The notes under the pieces: model-generated
What the model was told of the DNA's origin: nothing
The model's input: the letters and a program-made list of their open reading frames with translations, nothing else
Databases searched by the model: none
Shown: positions 1 to 7,066 of the stretch, piece by piece
Layout: every line of letters begins with the position of its first letter
Numbering within the stretch: the first letter of the stretch is position 1
Source of the DNA: an uncultured Clostridia bacterium
Lineage (GTDB): Bacteria; Bacillota; Clostridia; Christensenellales; UBA1242
Length of the DNA stretch: 7,114 nucleotides
Direction: 5' to 3'
NCBI GenBank assembly: GCA_947366645.1
Contig: CANBAX010000046.1
Span: forward strand, 1 to 7,114
Program-made: the position numbers and the translations under genes

Positions 1-12
1 CAGATGAGGTAG
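1..12 (+). CDS. pheS: Probable C-terminal end of phenylalanyl-tRNA synthetase alpha chain (partial)
   Basis: The first four codons in frame 1 read Gln-Met-Arg followed by TAG at 10-12, five bases before the pheT start. PheS proteins usually end in a short stretch like DLRFLxQ plus one or two residues, and pheS almost always lies directly upstream of pheT, so these codons fit the tail of pheS. Only three residues are visible, so the call rests mainly on gene order; it could also be chance. Confidence 0.4.
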   Translation, partial: QMR

Positions 13-17
13 GAAAT

Positions 18-2408
18 ATGAAGGTAACATATAATTGGCTGAAAGATTTTGTTGATATCGACATTTCGGCACAGGAACTTGCAAAGAGTCTTACTGCGGC
101 GGGTATGGAAGTGGAGGAACTTATTTATCAAAATGAGCATCTTCATCATGTTGTAGTGGGCAAGATTTTAAAGATAGAAAAGCACCCGCAAGCGGACAAA
201 CTTGTTGTATGTCAAGTGGACATTGGAAATGAGGTCACACAAATCGTCACTGCTGCAACCAATGTTTTTGAAGGTGCTATGGTGCCAGTAAGTCTTGCGG
301 GAGCAGATTTATGCAATGGCATAAAAATAGAAAAATCAAAACTTCGTGGGGTGGACTCATTCGGTATGTTCTGTAGTGGAGAGGAACTGGGAATTGATGA
401 CAACTATTTTGAAGGTGCAAGTGTAAACGGCATTTTGATTTTGCCAGAGGATTTTGTTGCGGGTACACCTATTGATAAAGCACTTAATCTTGACGACATT
501 ATTTTTGACATTGGTGTGACGCCAAACAGGGCGGACTGCATGAGTGTGATAGGTATTGCTCGTGAAGCTTGTGCTGTATTAGGGAAAACTATGAAGGAAG
601 TTGACCTTTCGTACAAGGCGCTTGGCGAAGATGTAAACAATTATGTTAAGGTCAATGTTTTGACTGACAACTGCCACAGATACATGGCGGGGTATATTCG
701 CGATGTGAAAATTGAACGTTCGCCTATCTGGATAAGAAGTAGGCTTAATGCGGTGGGTATCAAACCTATCAATACTTTGGTGGATATTACCAATTACGTA
801 TTAATCGAAATGGGACAACCCCTTCATGCTTTTGACGGGGCGCTTATTACAAATAGTCACATCATTGTTCGCCAAGCAGAGGCGGGGGAAAGTCTTGAAT
901 GTCTTAATCACTCCACCTATAGTCTTGACAGCGACGTTATGGTTATTGCTGATGAGGCTAAACCTATGGTTATTGCGGGTGTTATTGGGGGCATGAATTC
1001 TTGCATAAGTGAAAACTCCTTCTGCTGTGTACTTGAGTCAGCGGTATTTGACCTTAAAAGCATCAGGCTTACCAGCAAGAGATACGGCGTACGCACCGAT
1101 TCTTCGGCACGCTACGAAAAAGGTGTGAATGTTGCTTCCGCTGAAATGGGAATTCAAAGAGCGTTACATCTTATTGACAAACTTGGTTGTGGAACTATTT
1201 CAAAGGGGCTTATCGACCTTAAGCAAAAGGAAAATGAGGTAAGACACATTGAAGGTTCTATAAAAGAGATAAATAGCATTTTAGGTATTAGTGTACCGCC
1301 AGAAGTGATGGTAAGGATTTTAAATAGCCTTTGCGTTAGGACTGAAATTAAGGGGGATAAACTTATATGTGAAGTACCTCCTTACCGAGAAGACATTGAA
1401 AACAATAACGACCTTGCTGAGGAGATTATTAGATTCTATGGCTATGACAAGTATGACGAACTTGGACTTGAACTTTTTGCAAACGCAAGTGTGACTGAGG
1501 GGCGTCAACTTCCTAGAGTGGCACTTGAAAATAAGATGAAAGAGGTGCTTGTAAGTAACGGCTTTTATGAAACGCTTAATTTCTCGCTTTGTGGGTCAAA
1601 CTTATGTGACAAATTACTTATTGACGATTTAAGGCGGGAACATATAACCATTGCAAACCCTATCTCAGAGGACATATCCTGTCTTCGTACCAGTATGGCA
1701 GATGCACTTTTAATCGACCTTGAAACAAACCTTAAAGTAGGGAACAAGGATATCCGCTTGTTTGAAGTGGGGCGTACCTATCACCCAAAGGAGTTGCCGC
1801 TTCGCCATCTTCCTATTGAGAAAAACAGGCTTTCTTTTCTTGTGAATCAAAAAGGATTTGACTTCTTCCATATGAAAGGACTTATAGAAAATCTACTTAT
1901 TCTTACCTCAGTGGAGTACAAATTAAAACGCTCTAGTGAGCCATATCTTCATACAAATATAAGCGCAGATATCATGTTTGGAGAGGTAAAGGTTGGCTAT
2001 TTTGGGAAAATTCACCCACTTGTTGCGAAGAATTATGACATTGACGGCGACACTTATTATGGCGAGCTTGACATGGATTATCTTGCTACGCTGCAAGAAA
2101 AGCGATACAATGTAAAGCCGGTTTCAAAATTCCCTATTGTGGAGCGTGACATTGCGGTGGTTGTTGATGAAGACAAAACCTGCGAGGATATTTTATCTGC
2201 AGTTAAATCGGCTTGCGGACAGTTATATTATTCTTGTGAGCTTTTCGATATTTACAGAAGTGAAAGTCTTGGGCAGGGCAAGAAGAGCATGGCTATAAAA
2301 ATTAAACTTTCAAGCAGTGAGCATACGCTTAAAGATGAAGAAGTTAGTGGCGTTATCAACAAAGTGCTAAAAAGCCTGCAATTTAGATTTGGTGCGAGTT
2401 TAAGATGA
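18..2408 (+). CDS. pheT: Phenylalanyl-tRNA synthetase beta subunit
   Basis: Beta chain of the cytoplasmic (alpha-beta)2 enzyme that charges tRNA-Phe; it binds the tRNA and edits mischarged Tyr-tRNA-Phe. At 796 residues it is normal family length. The start MKVTYNWLKDFVD is the standard beginning, with GAGGT at 6-10 as ribosome binding site. Visible domains: an EMAP/OB-fold tRNA-binding domain at about 42-150 (HPQADKLVVCQVD, then KLRGVDSFGMFCS); the B3/B4 editing domain at about 210-375 (HRYMAGYI, VDITNYVLIEMGQPLHAFD at 255-273, GVIGG, then RTDSSARYEKG at 359-369); a B5 domain ending in PPYREDIENNNDLAEEI and RFYGYD at about 454-477, whose acidic residues bind magnesium in the family; a catalytic-like core at about 480-695; and a C-terminal ferredoxin-fold anticodon-binding domain from about 700 (SKFPIVERDIAVVVDED). 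The TGA stop overlaps the next start. No break or missing domain is seen. Any T-box control would lie upstream of pheS, outside the window. Confidence 0.98.
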   Translation: MKVTYNWLKDFVDIDISAQELAKSLTAAGMEVEELIYQNEHLHHVVVGKILKIEKHPQADKLVVCQVDIGNEVTQIVTAATNVFEGAMVPVSLAGADLCNGIKIEKSKLRGVDSFGMFCSGEELGIDDNYFEGASVNGILILPEDFVAGTPIDKALNLDDIIFDIGVTPNRADCMSVIGIAREACAVLGKTMKEVDLSYKALGEDVNNYVKVNVLTDNCHRYMAGYIRDVKIERSPIWIRSRLNAVGIKPINTLVDITNYVLIEMGQPLHAFDGALITNSHIIVRQAEAGESLECLNHSTYSLDSDVMVIADEAKPMVIAGVIGGMNSCISENSFCCVLESAVFDLKSIRLTSKRYGVRTDSSARYEKGVNVASAEMGIQRALHLIDKLGCGTISKGLIDLKQKENEVRHIEGSIKEINSILGISVPPEVMVRILNSLCVRTEIKGDKLICEVPPYREDIENNNDLAEEIIRFYGYDKYDELGLELFANASVTEGRQLPRVALENKMKEVLVSNGFYETLNFSLCGSNLCDKLLIDDLRREHITIANPISEDISCLRTSMADALLIDLETNLKVGNKDIRLFEVGRTYHPKELPLRHLPIEKNRLSFLVNQKGFDFFHMKGLIENLLILTSVEYKLKRSSEPYLHTNISADIMFGEVKVGYFGKIHPLVAKNYDIDGDTYYGELDMDYLATLQEKRYNVKPVSKFPIVERDIAVVVDEDKTCEDILSAVKSACGQLYYSCELFDIYRSESLGQGKKSMAIKIKLSSSEHTLKDEEVSGVINKVLKSLQFRFGASLR

Positions 2409-3514
2409 TATATTTAGATAATGCTGCCACTACGCCTATGTTTGAAGGGGCGGCTGAGGAATATAAGAAATATGCGTGTGAACTTTTTTATAATCCTTCC
2501 GCAGGGTACGGCGAGGCGATTAAGATTTCTCGGCTTTTGCAGGAGGCGAGAAGGGCTGTTTTAGACAGGTTGGGTGCAACTAAAGGCGATATTATTTTCA
2601 CTAGCGGGGCTACTGAAAGCAACAATCTTGCAATACAAGGCAGTGAGCGTGGTGGCAAGTGGGAGTATGTGTTTTCAGCGGGTGAACACCCAAGTGTAAA
2701 CAATGTTGCGAAAAGTTTGCAACAAAAGGGGTGCATAGTACATTTTATTCCTCTTAATGAAGATGGGCAAGTTGACTATTTGGCTTTGGAAAAGGTCTTG
2801 AACGAGAAAACGAGGCTTATTTCTGTGATTCATGTGAGTAATGAAACGGGAGCTATAAATGACATAGCCCGAATTTCTATGCTCCGTGACAGGCTATCAC
2901 CAAAAGCGCTAATTCATGTTGACGGTGTGCAGGCTTTTTGTAAAATTCCGTTTAGTATTGACAGGCTTGGAATTGACCTTTATACCATTTCCTCCCACAA
3001 ATTTCATGGGCCAAAAGGAGTCGGCGCGTTATATGTGAGAAACAAAGGCGGGCTTAAAAACATCGTTTTTGGGGGTGGACAGGAGGGCGGTTTGCGCTCT
3101 GGCACTGAAAATGTCGCCGGCATTATGGCTATGAAATGGGCGGTTGAACATACCTGCGTTCAAGAAAATTTTGAAAAGGTTAGTTTGCTTAAGGCGTCAT
3201 TTTTAAGTGGCTTGAAGTTAGATGAGAATATCAGCGTTATTGATATCGGTAGTCCATACATTCTTTCTTTGAGTTTTAAGAATGTAAAAGGGGAAACGCT
3301 TATGCGTGCGGTGGAAAATGAGGTTATTCTAGGTATGGGAAGTGCTTGCTCTACAAAGCAGGCGGGTAACCGCATTTTGGAACAGCTTATTTCTCGCGAC
3401 AAGGTAATTTCAAGCGTGAGGGTGAGTTTTAACGCTAATCTCTCGGTAGATGAAGTTAAAAGAGCGGGAGAAATTATAAATCGAGAATACTATAAACTTG
3501 TGGAGAAAATATAA
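2405..3514 (+). CDS. nifS: Cysteine desulfurase, NifS/IscS family (NifZ-like by context)
   Basis: PLP-dependent enzyme that turns L-cysteine into alanine and carries the sulfur as a persulfide on a cysteine. The protein has 369 residues, close to the family norm. Diagnostic motifs appear in order: YLDNAATTP at 3-11; TSGATESNN at 66-74; His95 in GEHPS (stacks on PLP); HVSNETG at 143-149; Asp173 and Gln176 in HVDGVQAF; SSHKFHGPKG with the PLP lysine Lys199; GGGQEGGLRSGTENVAG at 223-239; and the mobile-loop catalytic Cys315 in GSACSTK. All key residues are present, so the enzyme should be active. The ATG overlaps the pheT stop (ATGA, 2405-2408), suggesting translational coupling, and thiI starts at its stop codon. 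That position matches B. subtilis nifZ, which supplies sulfur to ThiI; IscS-like and NifS-like subtypes cannot be separated by eye. No iscU or sufU scaffold lies nearby, which favours a tRNA thiolation role over general iron-sulfur assembly. This last point is inference. Confidence 0.94.
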   Translation: MIYLDNAATTPMFEGAAEEYKKYACELFYNPSAGYGEAIKISRLLQEARRAVLDRLGATKGDIIFTSGATESNNLAIQGSERGGKWEYVFSAGEHPSVNNVAKSLQQKGCIVHFIPLNEDGQVDYLALEKVLNEKTRLISVIHVSNETGAINDIARISMLRDRLSPKALIHVDGVQAFCKIPFSIDRLGIDLYTISSHKFHGPKGVGALYVRNKGGLKNIVFGGGQEGGLRSGTENVAGIMAMKWAVEHTCVQENFEKVSLLKASFLSGLKLDENISVIDIGSPYILSLSFKNVKGETLMRAVENEVILGMGSACSTKQAGNRILEQLISRDKVISSVRVSFNANLSVDEVKRAGEIINREYYKLVEKI

Positions 3515-4665
3515 TGGAAAAAGTGTTATTACTTAGATTTGGAGAGCTTTATTTAAAAGGTAAAAACCGTAATCTTTTTGAGGCGAAACTCATTGCTAAT
3601 ATAAAATCTTCTCTTTCGGGGGAAACCTTTTCCTTTCATTCCACTTTTGGTAGGTACATTATAAGTGGCTATGCTCCCGAGCGTGAAAGTGAGATTATTC
3701 GTAAGCTACAATGTGTGTTTGGGCTTTACAGTCTTTCTCCAGCAGTGGAGGTGAATTCTACTAAAGAAGATATAGAGAACGAAGTGCGCAAAATCAAAAT
3801 TCAACCTAAATCTTTTAAAGTTAATGTTAAGCGTGCTGATAAGAACTTTCCTATACCGTCTATGGAATTTGCGTCTTATCTTGGCGGAGTAGTACTTCAA
3901 AATAATGACTGTGAGGTGGATTTATATAATCCTCAAGTGGAAGTGAATGTTGATATTCGTATGAATGGACGTGCATATATATATTTTGAAAAAATTATTT
4001 GCCAAGGTGGGTTGCCACTTGGAACGGCTGGGAAAGGGCTGTTGCTTCTTTCTGGCGGCATTGATAGTCCGGTGGCGGGGTATTTGGTTGCAAAGCGCGG
4101 ACTAGAAATTGAGGCACTCCATTTTCATTCTTATCCTTATACAAGCGAGCGGGCGAAGGAAAAAGTAATTGACCTTGCAAAAAAACTTACTTCTTATTGC
4201 GGGAAGATAAAGTTGCACACAATTTCTTTTACTAAGGTACAGGAAGAAATTCATAAGCATTGTGTGCCAGAGTATATGATAACTATTATGCGCAGGATTA
4301 TGATGAGAATTGCTGAAAGAATTTGCAAGGAAAACAATCTTGGGGCGATTATTACTGGCGAAAGCCTTGGACAGGTCGCAAGTCAAACCATGCAAAGCAT
4401 GACGGTGACTGGTGGGGTTATCGAAACTTTGCCAGTGTTTAGGCCTTGCATCGCTATGGACAAAGAAGAGATTATGAGGGTGGCAAAGAATATAGATACC
4501 TACGAAACCTCAATTCTTCCCTATGAGGACTGTTGTACTGTATTTTTGCCAAAATATCCAGTCATCAAACCGACCATAGAAAAAGCTGAGAGAGAGGAAA
4601 AGCGGCTAAATCTTGAAGGACTTATTCAAGAGGCAATGGCAACAGAAGAGATTTTGATTATATAA
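3514..4665 (+). CDS. thiI: tRNA 4-thiouridine synthetase ThiI, short form without rhodanese domain
   Basis: Adenylates uridine 8 of tRNA and replaces its oxygen with sulfur to give 4-thiouridine, a near-UV sensor base; in some bacteria ThiI also feeds sulfur into the thiamine thiazole. The protein has 383 residues. It shows an N-terminal ferredoxin-like domain at 1-60 (LLLRFGELYLKGKNR), a THUMP RNA-binding domain at about 60-162 and a PP-loop ATP pyrophosphatase domain from about 172 with SGGIDSPVAGY at 180-190. ITGESLGQVASQT at 280-292 and PYEDCCTVFLPKYPV at 336-350 are also typical; Cys340/Cys341 fit the conserved catalytic cysteine region. It ends soon after this, so the C-terminal rhodanese domain of the E. 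coli enzyme is absent, as in Bacillota. Sulfur is then expected to come directly from the adjacent desulfurase. The start overlaps the preceding stop by one base (TAATG) and has GGAG at 3502-3505 at good spacing. A terminator follows 13 bases after the stop. Confidence 0.97.
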   Translation: MEKVLLLRFGELYLKGKNRNLFEAKLIANIKSSLSGETFSFHSTFGRYIISGYAPERESEIIRKLQCVFGLYSLSPAVEVNSTKEDIENEVRKIKIQPKSFKVNVKRADKNFPIPSMEFASYLGGVVLQNNDCEVDLYNPQVEVNVDIRMNGRAYIYFEKIICQGGLPLGTAGKGLLLLSGGIDSPVAGYLVAKRGLEIEALHFHSYPYTSERAKEKVIDLAKKLTSYCGKIKLHTISFTKVQEEIHKHCVPEYMITIMRRIMMRIAERICKENNLGAIITGESLGQVASQTMQSMTVTGGVIETLPVFRPCIAMDKEEIMRVAKNIDTYETSILPYEDCCTVFLPKYPVIKPTIEKAEREEKRLNLEGLIQEAMATEEILII

Positions 4666-4678
4666 AATTTAGAAAAAT

Positions 4679-4709
4679 AAAAAGGGGACTATTTAAGTCC
4701 TCTTTTTTT
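4679..4709 (+). terminator. Rho-independent terminator of the pheT-nifS-thiI operon, possibly bidirectional
   Basis: GGGGACT (4684-4690) pairs with AGTCCTC (4696-4702) around a five-base ATTTA loop: seven pairs with one G-U. The stem is extended by A4679-A4683 against the T run at 4703-4707, and a run of seven T follows the stem. It starts about 13 bases after the thiI stop. Because an A-rich tract precedes the stem, the minus-strand RNA also has a hairpin followed by a U-rich tail, so it may stop transcription from both sides. Confidence 0.92.
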
Positions 4710-4741
4710 ACATCACATCTTCTTCTCCTTACTTGATTTTT

Positions 4742-4768
4742 ATTATAACAGAGCGGGGCAAAAGTCAA
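4742..4768 (-). promoter_or_regulatory. Possible minus-strand promoter facing the thiI terminator
   Basis: On the minus strand, TTGACT (4768-4763) and a perfect TATAAT (4747-4742) are separated by 15 bases, shorter than the usual 17. Just downstream on that strand lies an ideal Shine-Dalgarno AAGGAG (4730-4725), six bases before ATG (4718-4716), but the ATG is followed at once by TGA (4715-4713). Transcription would run into the hairpin at 4702-4684 after roughly 50 to 60 bases. It could drive a very short RNA or be the remnant of a lost gene. The spacing is poor, so this is tentative. Confidence 0.35.
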
Positions 4769-4803
4769 TACCCAATTTTTATTTTTTATAAAATGCATAA
4801 GCA

Positions 4804-4957
4804 GTTATAATTATAAATTTCATTTTTATAAATTTGCATAAAACTCAATTTATATAAAAAATGTGTGAATAAATATGCAAAAAACGCTTGCATAATTATA
4901 AAAAACGATGTATAATAATGAAAAATGCGTGAATAATCATAAATTTATATTTATGCA
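4804..4957. promoter_or_regulatory. Cluster of ARG-box-like ArgR operators upstream of argR
   Basis: Aligning the repeats gives a 14-base near-palindromic core, TGNATAAWWATNCA, close to the known ArgR/AhrC ARG box. Matches at the 12 defined positions: 4866-4879 (TGAATAAATATGCA, 12 of 12), 4889-4902 (11), 4909-4922 (11), 4930-4943 (10), 4944-4957 (10), 4835-4848 (10), and weaker 4804-4817 (9, with palindrome TTATAATTATAA) and 4819-4832 (8). The four sites from 4866 to 4943 start 23, 20 and 21 bases apart, about two helical turns, which is the spacing of paired 18-base ARG boxes bound by an ArgR hexamer. They cover the -35, -10 and start region of the argR promoter, so autorepression is the natural reading. 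The weaker outer sites could reflect the AT-rich background. Bases 4769-4803 show no clear feature beyond a lone TGCATAA. Confidence 0.75.
4888..4916 (+). promoter_or_regulatory. Sigma-A-type promoter of argR-recN
   Basis: TTGCAT (4888-4893, three of six to the -35 consensus with the key TTG kept) and a perfect TATAAT (4911-4916) are separated by exactly 17 bases. Transcription should begin near 4923, giving a leader of roughly 87 bases before argR. Candidate ARG boxes overlap the -35 (4889-4902) and the -10 (4909-4922), so bound ArgR would block polymerase. In such AT-rich DNA other -10 matches exist, but none has comparable spacing. Confidence 0.65.
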
Positions 4958-4962
4958 TAACG

Positions 4963-4993
4963 GCTACAACCCCTGAAAATAAAGGGATGTAGC
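4963..4993 (+). promoter_or_regulatory. Stem-loop in the argR leader
   Basis: GCTACA (4963-4968) pairs perfectly with TGTAGC (4988-4993). After a small internal loop, CCCT (4971-4974) pairs with AGGG (4983-4986), leaving an A-rich loop. It is the only GC-containing patch in an otherwise AT-rich leader and ends five bases before the argR Shine-Dalgarno (4999-5004). No T run follows, so it is not a terminator. It could protect the transcript's 5' region or affect translation of argR. It matches no riboswitch class I recognise. Confidence 0.6.
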
Positions 4994-5009
4994 GATTTAA
5001 GGAGAAGAA

Positions 5010-5462
5010 ATGGCAAGAAGTGCAAGACAGTCAAAAATCTTGGAACTTATCTCAACAAAAGAGATAGAGACTCAAGAGGACCTCGCAAGAGAACTTAAAA
5101 ATGCAAATTTTGATATTACTCAGGCCACAATATCTAGAGATATTAAAGAGCTTGGTCTTACCAAAATACTTTCAAGTTCTGGTAAATACAAATACTGTTT
5201 TGTTGGCGGAGAAGAGCAAGTCATTTCTAACAAATACATAACCATTTTTAAAGAAGCAGTAATCTCTGTGAAAAGTGCGCTGAATATTGTAGTAGTAAAA
5301 ACTATCAAGGGGCTTGGAGCAGGAATTTGTAGTTTTGTTGATAAATTAAATTTAACTAACCTTATGGGTGCCACCTGTGGTGATGATACCGTTATGCTTG
5401 TTTTTCCTACTACGACTGAAGCAAATGAAATTGTTATCACACTCAATGACATTCTTGCTTAA
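5010..5462 (+). CDS. argR: Arginine repressor ArgR/AhrC
   Basis: Hexameric, arginine-responsive DNA-binding protein that represses arginine synthesis genes and in Bacillota often activates arginine breakdown. The 150-residue length is typical. The N-terminal winged helix-turn-helix domain (about 1-70) carries IETQEDLARELK at 19-30 and the recognition helix QATISRDIKELGL at 38-50, with Ser42 and Arg43 as the usual operator-contacting pair. The C-terminal oligomerization and arginine-binding domain (about 78-150) keeps Asp111 and the GDD motif (Asp125, Asp126) in GATCGDDTVMLVF. Oddly, the usual PGNAQ segment is KGLGA at 100-104, so the glutamine that contacts arginine in E. coli ArgR is replaced by alanine. 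AAGGAG at 4999-5004 lies five bases before ATG. ARG-box-like sites overlap its promoter, implying autoregulation. recN begins nine bases after the stop, and the TAA of argR is part of the recN ribosome binding site. Family assignment is firm; effector affinity is uncertain. Confidence 0.96.
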   Translation: MARSARQSKILELISTKEIETQEDLARELKNANFDITQATISRDIKELGLTKILSSSGKYKYCFVGGEEQVISNKYITIFKEAVISVKSALNIVVVKTIKGLGAGICSFVDKLNLTNLMGATCGDDTVMLVFPTTTEANEIVITLNDILA

Positions 5463-5471
5463 GGAGATAAA

Positions 5472-7066
5472 ATGCTTGAATTATTAAAAATAAAGAATGT
5501 AGCATTAATAAAAGATTTGGAAGTGAATTTTAAAAGTGGATTTAATGTTCTGCTTGGCTCCACTGGTGCCGGCAAGAGCATTATTTTTGATGCTCTTGAA
5601 TTTGTGCTTGGAGGTAAGGCGGACAAGTCACTTATTCGCTCTGGCGAAAACTTAATGAAAGTGGAGGCAATTTTCTCCTCACTGAGTGTTGAGGTTTGCA
5701 AAGAACTTTTTGAAATAGGAGTACTGGAAGAAGGTGAAAGTGAAGTTTTATTATCTCGTAGTCTTTCTTTAGACGGCAAAAATACAATAAGAATAAACGG
5801 AGTGCCTGCGACCACTCAATTATTAAAACAATGTGGAGCTTTGTTTTGCGACAGTTATTCTCAGCACGAGAGCATTAGCCTTCTTAATAGTAAAAATCAC
5901 CTTGCAATGCTAGACAAGCTTGGCGGGAGGGAGATAAAAGAAAAGAAAGCGATACTGGAAACGGAATATTCTTCTTTAAGTGAAATTTTAAAAAAAATTA
6001 AAATGCTTGGAGGAGATGAATTTGAGAGGGAAAGAACAAAATCTCTTCTTGAATATCAAATAAAAGAAATTGAGCGTGCTGAAATTTATGAAGGTGAAGA
6101 GGAAGAGATTAGGCAAAAAATAAATTTAATGTCTAGTGCTGAGAAAATTTTTGACGCAGTTAAGGCCTGTGAGGAACTACTTGAAGACGGAAGCATGAGC
6201 GTTTTATCCTCACTGCAAGAGGCTGGCAGTGCTTTAGGCGGACTGAGTAATATAGAAGAGGTGGACAGGTGTAGGGAAAGGCTACATAGTAGTAGGCTTG
6301 AGATAGAAGATATCTCGGATACACTTAAAGATATTCGTGACAAAACCACCTTTGATGAAAGAGAGCTTGACAGATTAAATAACCGGTTAGACCTTATTAA
6401 ACTTCTTTGCAAGAAATATGGTGGAAGGGAAGGCAAGGTGCTGGAATATTTAGAAAGCGCGAGGGTGCAACTTGACAACCTTGAAAACAGCGAGTTTGAA
6501 CTTGCAAAATTAACTAAACAAAAAGAGGAACAGGAAAGAAAGTGCTTAATTCTATGCGAGGAACTTTCTATGATAAGAAAAAGCATCGCACTTGAAACGG
6601 AAAAAGCACTTATGAAAGAACTTAAAGAACTTGGAATGAAATCTACACGATTTGTTATAGCTTTCACAAGACTGGAAGGACTGACTTCAAATGGCTTTGA
6701 TAGTGTAGAATTTACCTTTTCTGCCAATGTAGGTCAAGAGGTTAAAGCACTTAGTAAGACTGCTTCTGGCGGAGAGATGAGTAGAGTTATGCTTGCTTTC
6801 AAGACGATATTTGCCCGTGCGGGTGTGGCACAAACCCTTGTTTTTGATGAAATAGATACCGGTATAAGCGGAGAGGTTGGTTATGTCGTTGGGGAAAAAC
6901 TTTCCGCACTTAGTGAACAGGTGTTATGCATCACGCATCTTGCACAAGTGGCTTGCCAAGGGAGGGCATTCTATTATGTTGACAAGTTTACTGAAGGTGA
7001 TGCAACTTATACTAAAGTTGAAGAGCTTGAAGGGGAAAGAATTGATACCGCGCTTGCAAGTCTTAT
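5472..7066 (+). CDS. recN: DNA repair protein RecN (3' end missing, runs into adapter)
   Basis: SMC-like ATPase that acts early in double-strand break repair on nucleoid DNA. Visible parts: an N-terminal ATPase half with Walker A GSTGAGKSIIFDAL at 29-42 (RecN usually has GETGAGKS) and YSQHESISLL at 129-138; a charged heptad-rich coiled coil at about 150-385; then the C-terminal ATPase half with signature ASGGEMSRVMLAFK at 431-444, Walker B LVFDEIDTGISG at 456-467 and CITHLAQVAC at 486-495 with the H-loop His489. About 532 residues are genuine. RecN proteins usually have about 550 to 575 residues, and the closing LGG plus HAxELL region is missing. The apparent stop TAG at 7086-7088 lies inside Illumina adapter, which begins at 7067, so the last residues DRKSVV are artificial. 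AAGGAG at 5461-5466 overlaps the argR stop and gives five-base spacing to ATG, suggesting coupled translation under the argR promoter. Confidence 0.96.

Noticed and set aside
4811..4835. Ten-base direct repeat TTATAAATTT (4811-4820 and 4826-4835)
   Set aside because: It is short and AT-only, easily arising by chance or as part of the weak operator copies, and has no sign of a mobile element or CRISPR spacing.
4741..4960. AT-rich repeats considered as a replication origin or DnaA box cluster
   Set aside because: No TTATCCACA-type boxes occur; TTATGCATAA at 4951-4960 is a different palindrome. The repeats fit ARG boxes better and sit before argR.
4963..4993. Leader stem-loop considered as an attenuator terminator or riboswitch
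   Set aside because: No U run follows the stem, and I recognise no T-box or riboswitch core sequence.
5120..5815. Minus-strand open frames of 110 and 118 codons opposite argR and the start of recN
   Set aside because: Both are opposite well-supported genes and show no recognisable domain.
6086..6727. Open frame of 213 codons on the minus strand opposite recN
   Set aside because: It lies wholly opposite the RecN coiled coil. Its extreme serine and leucine content is what the reverse of Glu/Lys/Leu-rich codons gives, and it shows no known motif.
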